DNA of 64,000 nucleotides from Adiantum capillus-veneris (lineage: Eukaryota; Streptophyta; Polypodiopsida; Polypodiales; Pteridaceae). The DNA lies in assembly GCA_014529385.2 (NCBI GenBank), contig CM043958.1, positions 150,110,793 to 150,174,792 on the forward strand. The letters run 5' to 3'. A model generated the notes under the pieces. It searched no databases. It saw only the letters and a program-made list of their open reading frames with translations, and was not told the origin of the DNA. Positions 60,061 to 64,000 of this stretch are shown here, piece after piece. The stretch's first letter is position 1; each line of letters opens with the position of its first letter. The translations under genes were made by a program, and so were the position numbers.

Positions 60061-61856
60061 TTTTTTGAAGGGTTGTGAGCAACAAGAACTTTCATTGATC
60101 CAAGAAGGGGTCATCATTGCAAACCATTGCAAAACTTGGCTATTTAGAGCCATTCCATTTATTTGGATTAAAAGTTGTATATATGCTATCTCATAGCTTG
60201 CTCTAAAATTGTAAAATTTTATGTAAGATAGTTGTTAGCCAACTTTTTTGGAAATCTTTATATTGTAAAATTTTGCTTTTAAGAGCCACTTCATTTCATC
60301 AAAGTTGCATTATTTTTAGCTCTTTGCTTATTTTAAAGTCCATATTTCATTGAGCTAGAAACCAATCAACTTTGAATCATACATGAGAGGTTTTAACATT
60401 GCAAAATTTGCTTATCTAGAAGCATTTTATCTCTCATTGTTGTTATGTATGCATAATTTTTCTATCAAAGAGCACCATGTGCATAACCAAAGGCACTTTT
60501 TTCCCTTGGATTTTTTCCCTTTTGCATATTTGACTATTGAAGACCCTAGCTTTAGGTTTTCACTAAAGTTTTTTGTGTGGCTTTTCAATAATTGGATTTC
60601 GTAGATTGTGTTTACACTTAACTTCAAAAACATTATTTTGCAAATAAAAAGGATCAAGAGACTTCTCTACAAAGGATGCTTGCTCAAGGATGCTCAAAAG
60701 AGCATGAATAGGTGTAATCCTTCCATGATTTTTCTCTTTTATTCATCTCTCCATTCTCTATGCTTGGCTTAAGTAATTTTTGCTTTTAAGCTATGGTTCT
60801 TTTCATGTTCAAAAGCTAAGCATACTAAAGTTTCAACACTTTGCTTTGTGAATAGTAACTCATAAAAAATTAGGTTTTATGTGTGCTAATCGTAGGTAAT
60901 TGGCCTTGACCTTAGGTTAATGTAGGTTCATTTCTCATTAGTCCTAGACTCTTAATGATAGTCTTAATACTCCATTCATTTTTAGCATGACCTAGGGTTA
61001 TGATTAGGCTTTAGTCCTTTAGTCCAATTGCCATAAGCATCTCATGATGGAAGCAATAAAAAAGTGCTAAAAAATGAATCAATAAGGCAAAAAAGTGTCA
61101 AGAAAAAGTAGCAAAAATGCTACTAGACACATGAAAAGAAAATTTCCATGTTATGTTGTGTCTTGTGAGGCCTAGCGCCTTATTGGCACTTGGCAGGCGA
61201 GGGGAACCACCTTGGCTCACTTGGTCAAGGCCCTAAACCGATACCCTGAGCTGGTAGGGGTTAGCCGTTGCCTTGGTAGGCTAGTAGGCTTTTGGAACAC
61301 CTTCTTGAGGGTTCAAGGAGCCGAGAGTCGTACCTAGACTTGCCTTGGGGTGGTAGCCTTGTATTGTGCTTTTATTTTCTCTATAATGACAAAAACAAAA
61401 CTTCCATGAGCTTCAAAAAAGTTATGACAATGTACTAATAGATTAGGAGATTTTTTTATAGCCCATAGACATGATAGACTTGAATGATTTATTAAGATTG
61501 GTCACATAGTTTTTAGGCTAGTAGGGTTATGAACTTGCATTAGCCTAAGGTCTTAATTGATTGCTTGTGTTTCATGCATTAAACTGAAATTTCAAGGGGT
61601 TTAATCTTCATGATAGTTTAGGTGTATTTTGTTGCTTTATGTTGTTTAGTTTTTGACTATGATTCACACATCTTTTAGAAGAAAAAAAATCACTTTGCAT
61701 GATTGTTCATTGTACTTCTTGTTTTATTTATCCTTGTTGGCCTTTGATGCTCATTACTTCTTCTTATGTTTTGCAGCTTAACATTTCTTCCATGGACTTG
61801 CTTTCTACCATGTCATCGTGTTTTGCTTCACCGGCACACGAGGACGTGCGCCAAAT
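60061..61856 (+). other. Non-coding interior up to the PPT
   Basis: A more GC-rich block lies at 61155-61365 (GGCCTAGCGCC..., GGTAGGGGTTAGCC). No pol or gag motif in either strand. Confidence 0.4.
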
Positions 61857-61869
61857 TAGGAAGGGGGGA
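61857..61869 (+). other. Polypurine tract
   Basis: AGGAAGGGGGGA lies directly before TGTTACCAGCGGC. It is preceded by GAGGACGTGCGCCAAATT, a block shared in part with 24235-24254. Confidence 0.8.
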
Positions 61870-62880
61870 TGTTACCAGCGGCTAACACAGGCTACACCAA
61901 ATATGCATCAAGCGGGAGATATGCTATGGTTGTGCATAATATTTCCAACTCACTTTGTATAAGTCTTGGGCTCATTGGAAGTTCCAAAGTTATATATGCT
62001 AGCTAGAGGGCTCAAACTCATAGTAAAAGGGATTGTGGTGAAAGCCTTTAAAAGGAAGCCTTTATGCAAGGAGGCTTCATTCTTGAGTATCCACTCTTGA
62101 GGATCCACTTTTGAGAGCTCTCTCTCCTTTGAGTGCTCACTCTATGGAAGGCCTAGCCTTGAGCTTTCCTTGAGCTTAATGCCCATGCTTAAGAGGCTAG
62201 GATTAATCCATTGTAATTAGAGAGAACTTGATTAATCTAATTTTAATTTTACTCATTAGTCTTATTTCTCTACATTTCATTATGTCATGAAGTAGTATTA
62301 CACTCTCATTATTCTAAATTTGAGAGAGCTATATACTTCTTGCTTTGATCTTAACTCTTTTCTTCCATGAGTATTTCAATTAGTTGATTACTTCTCTAAT
62401 TATATTTATTAGTGTAGTGTGTGTGCACTCTTGGTCATGTCATTAGAGTTTGTGCCTAATTGTGTACTTAAATGTGTGAAGGTTTAAGAGCCTTCAGCTC
62501 AATGCCACTTGTGTGTGATGTGATTAGAGTACATTGGTTGGCATGTGATGATTGCCAGAAATCCAACTTTGATGAAATTAGTGTGTGCTTTGATTGTGGA
62601 TGCTTGTGTTGATTGTGTTCTTGTGACTCCATAAGATTGGCAAGTCGTACTTCGATGGACTTGATGTGTGTGTAGGAGTTGATTGATTAGTGATTAGAGT
62701 AGGTTTAGAGTTGGTCTTGACATGGCTAATCTCTACTTCCATTGGTGAGGTATTCTCTTGAATACTCTATTTCTATTCATCCGATGCTCGTGCTTCCATG
62801 CCCTAGTCGAGTTGCCGATCCACGGATTTGATAATTTTTTGCGGGTTGCGATTAGGTCGTTGCTACAACACCTCCCAACA
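61870..62880 (+). repeat. Athila/Tat-like 3' LTR
   Basis: It runs TGTTACCAGCGGCTAAC ... CACCTCCCAACA, 1011 bp. It is diverged from the array LTRs by many substitutions and small indels and lacks their long TC run. The next element's LTR starts only six bases later. Confidence 0.85.
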
Positions 62881-62886
62881 TTTGAA

Positions 62887-63757
62887 TGTTAACTGAGTCA
62901 ACGTCAGTTAATAGGAGATTCTCAAGTTCAAAGAAGTATGAATGCATATCGGAGATCAACAGAAAGCTGAGCAGTGAAGATTGGAGTTACACATTTTTTA
63001 CGTTTTCCCAAAATGGTCATGTATTGTAAATTCCCAATTTATTTCAAACCATTGTAATATTTTAATGTGTTACGAGCTCAATGGGAGTTCCAAGCTGTAA
63101 AGAACAAATCAGATAGTGTGCCTAGGTTGCAGATTCAGTAAGTGGTGGAGCCCTAAAGGCCTTGGGCACCCGGACACTGCATATTTTTACCCTAGGTATA
63201 TAAGGTAGTGTGTAAAAGAAATTAGGGTTCTCAAGCTCATTTGTTGAGAGCACTCTTTGGTGAGATCTCTTGAGGTGTGTGGCTATGGAGTCCTTGAGCT
63301 TCTTCTTGCTCATGACACTTGATTAACACTAATCAATGATTCATTCTCTTTCACTGTGCCTCTCTCATGCTTCTTATGATTGCCTATGATGCTTAGATTA
63401 GCTAGATCGTAACTAATTAGTGGTTAATCCCTCTCTAATCTTGTGTGATTGCCCTCTTTTGCTTGTGTGTGTATGTAGGTTTGATAGATCTATGTGTGTG
63501 TGGTGCTTGATATATCTATGTGTGTGTGCTTGTGATTAGTGTGTTGCATGATAGGATTAGTGTTGTGTGCATCTTCCAATCGTTAGTGTGTGGGATTGGA
63601 TTGATTAGAGCTGAAGAGAAGTGGATGTGGAGATTGACTTTCATTGTGGCTTAGCTCCTCCATAGGCCGAGAAGCTCACCTCGTAGAGTCAACCATTTGT
63701 GTTGCCATGATTAGCTTTGTTGGTCATTGGAGCTATGAAACAATGAAACCCCCAACA
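62887..63757 (+). repeat. 5' LTR of a further Athila/Tat-like element
   Basis: It runs TGTTAACTGAGTCAACGTCAG ... ACCCCCAACA, 871 bp, and is followed by a primer site. TATATAAGG near 63196 is a likely TATA box. Its first ~330 bases match 24267-24600. The element continues beyond the window. Confidence 0.85.
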
Positions 63758-63759
63758 TT

Positions 63760-63777
63760 TGGCGCCTTTGTCGGGGA
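63760..63777 (+). other. Primer binding site
   Basis: TGGCGCCTTTGTCGGGGA, one T off the TGGCGCCGTT form and with GTC for GCC. Same type as at 44045. Confidence 0.8.
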
Positions 63778-64000
63778 CGATGGCCTACGTTAGTGTAATT
63801 GTGGTAAAATTGGATGTGTTTCTACACTAATTTCACTTGTGTGTTTATGTTTTTGTGGATTTTGGATGTGTGTGTATGAAGCAATGTGTTCACAATTCCC
63901 TAATGTGTCACCGTATCTTGCAAATTGTGTGTTTACACACTCTAATTTCACACTAACCCCTTGCTAATTTGACTCATTTTTGCTAACTTACTAATTTGGT
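63778..64000 (+). other. Leader of the element running off the window
   Basis: It has CTAATTTCAC/ACTAACCCC words, as in the leader at 44226-44330. No ORF yet. Confidence 0.6.

Larger units (their letters stand above)
55439..62880 (+). mobile_element. Non-autonomous Athila/Tat-like LTR element
   Basis: The LTR at 55439-56427 with PBS, a ~5.4 kb interior, a PPT and an LTR at 61870-62880 give the plan of a plus-strand retrotransposon. The interior has no gag or pol motif in any frame, so it resembles a large non-autonomous derivative. The bases outside the LTRs (TAAAG left, TTTGA right) do not match, so the two LTRs may come from different insertions joined by recombination. Confidence 0.6.

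Noticed and set aside
60383-60657. Overlapping 73- and 76-codon ORFs on opposite strands
   Set aside because: Short, AT-rich, no motif; neither can be preferred over chance.

Overview
This window looks like nuclear DNA of a land plant. The evidence is the class of mobile elements: a chromodomain-bearing Ty3/gypsy retrotransposon, a plant-type RepHel Helitron, and long LTRs with an initiator-Met or TGGCGCC-type primer binding site. The DNA is AT-rich with long TC, CA and GT microsatellites. I cannot name the species. I see no intact host gene, no tRNA or rRNA gene and no CRISPR array; almost everything I can assign is transposon or transposon debris, much of it nested.

Layout. (1) 1-5 kb: two decayed plus-strand coiled-coil reading frames of unknown family, separated by a polypurine tract and the start of an LTR at 1337. 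(2) 5-10.3 kb: AT-rich DNA with a ~282 bp tandem repeat (about 5.94-7.69 kb) and a candidate 1.4 kb TTAA-flanked inverted-repeat element (8152-9561) that contains a perfect hairpin. (3) 10.3-14.2 kb: plus-strand retroelement fossils, including a 469-codon frame with in-frame stops and an aspartic-protease remnant. (4) 14.2-23.4 kb: a minus-strand chromovirus with gag, protease, RT, RNase H, integrase and chromodomain, all broken by stops or frameshifts, and with a 460 bp inverted-repeat insert between RNase H and integrase. (5) 24.25-24.6 kb: the PPT and start of an LTR related to the one at 62.9 kb. (6) 27.8-42.8 kb: a minus-strand Helitron RepHel pseudogene split by a 10.7 kb LTR retrotransposon (29555-40291, target duplication GTACA). 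(7) 39166-57651: three head-to-tail copies of a ~6.19 kb composite unit made of the 3' part of that retrotransposon's LTR, the Helitron Rep half, and an LTR plus leader of a third, Athila/Tat-like element. (8) 57.7-62.9 kb: the non-coding remainder of the third element, ending in a PPT and LTR. (9) 62887-64000: the 5' LTR, PBS and leader of a related element that runs off the window.

Relative history inferred from nesting: Helitron first; then the GTACA-flanked retrotransposon inside it and the Athila-like LTR next to it (their order is not resolved); then two rounds of tandem duplication through a TTGG microhomology; then an 82 bp deletion private to copy 1. The tandem array is the most unusual structure here. 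The candidate TTAA element and the TAG-interrupted coiled-coil frames are the next most worth a second look.
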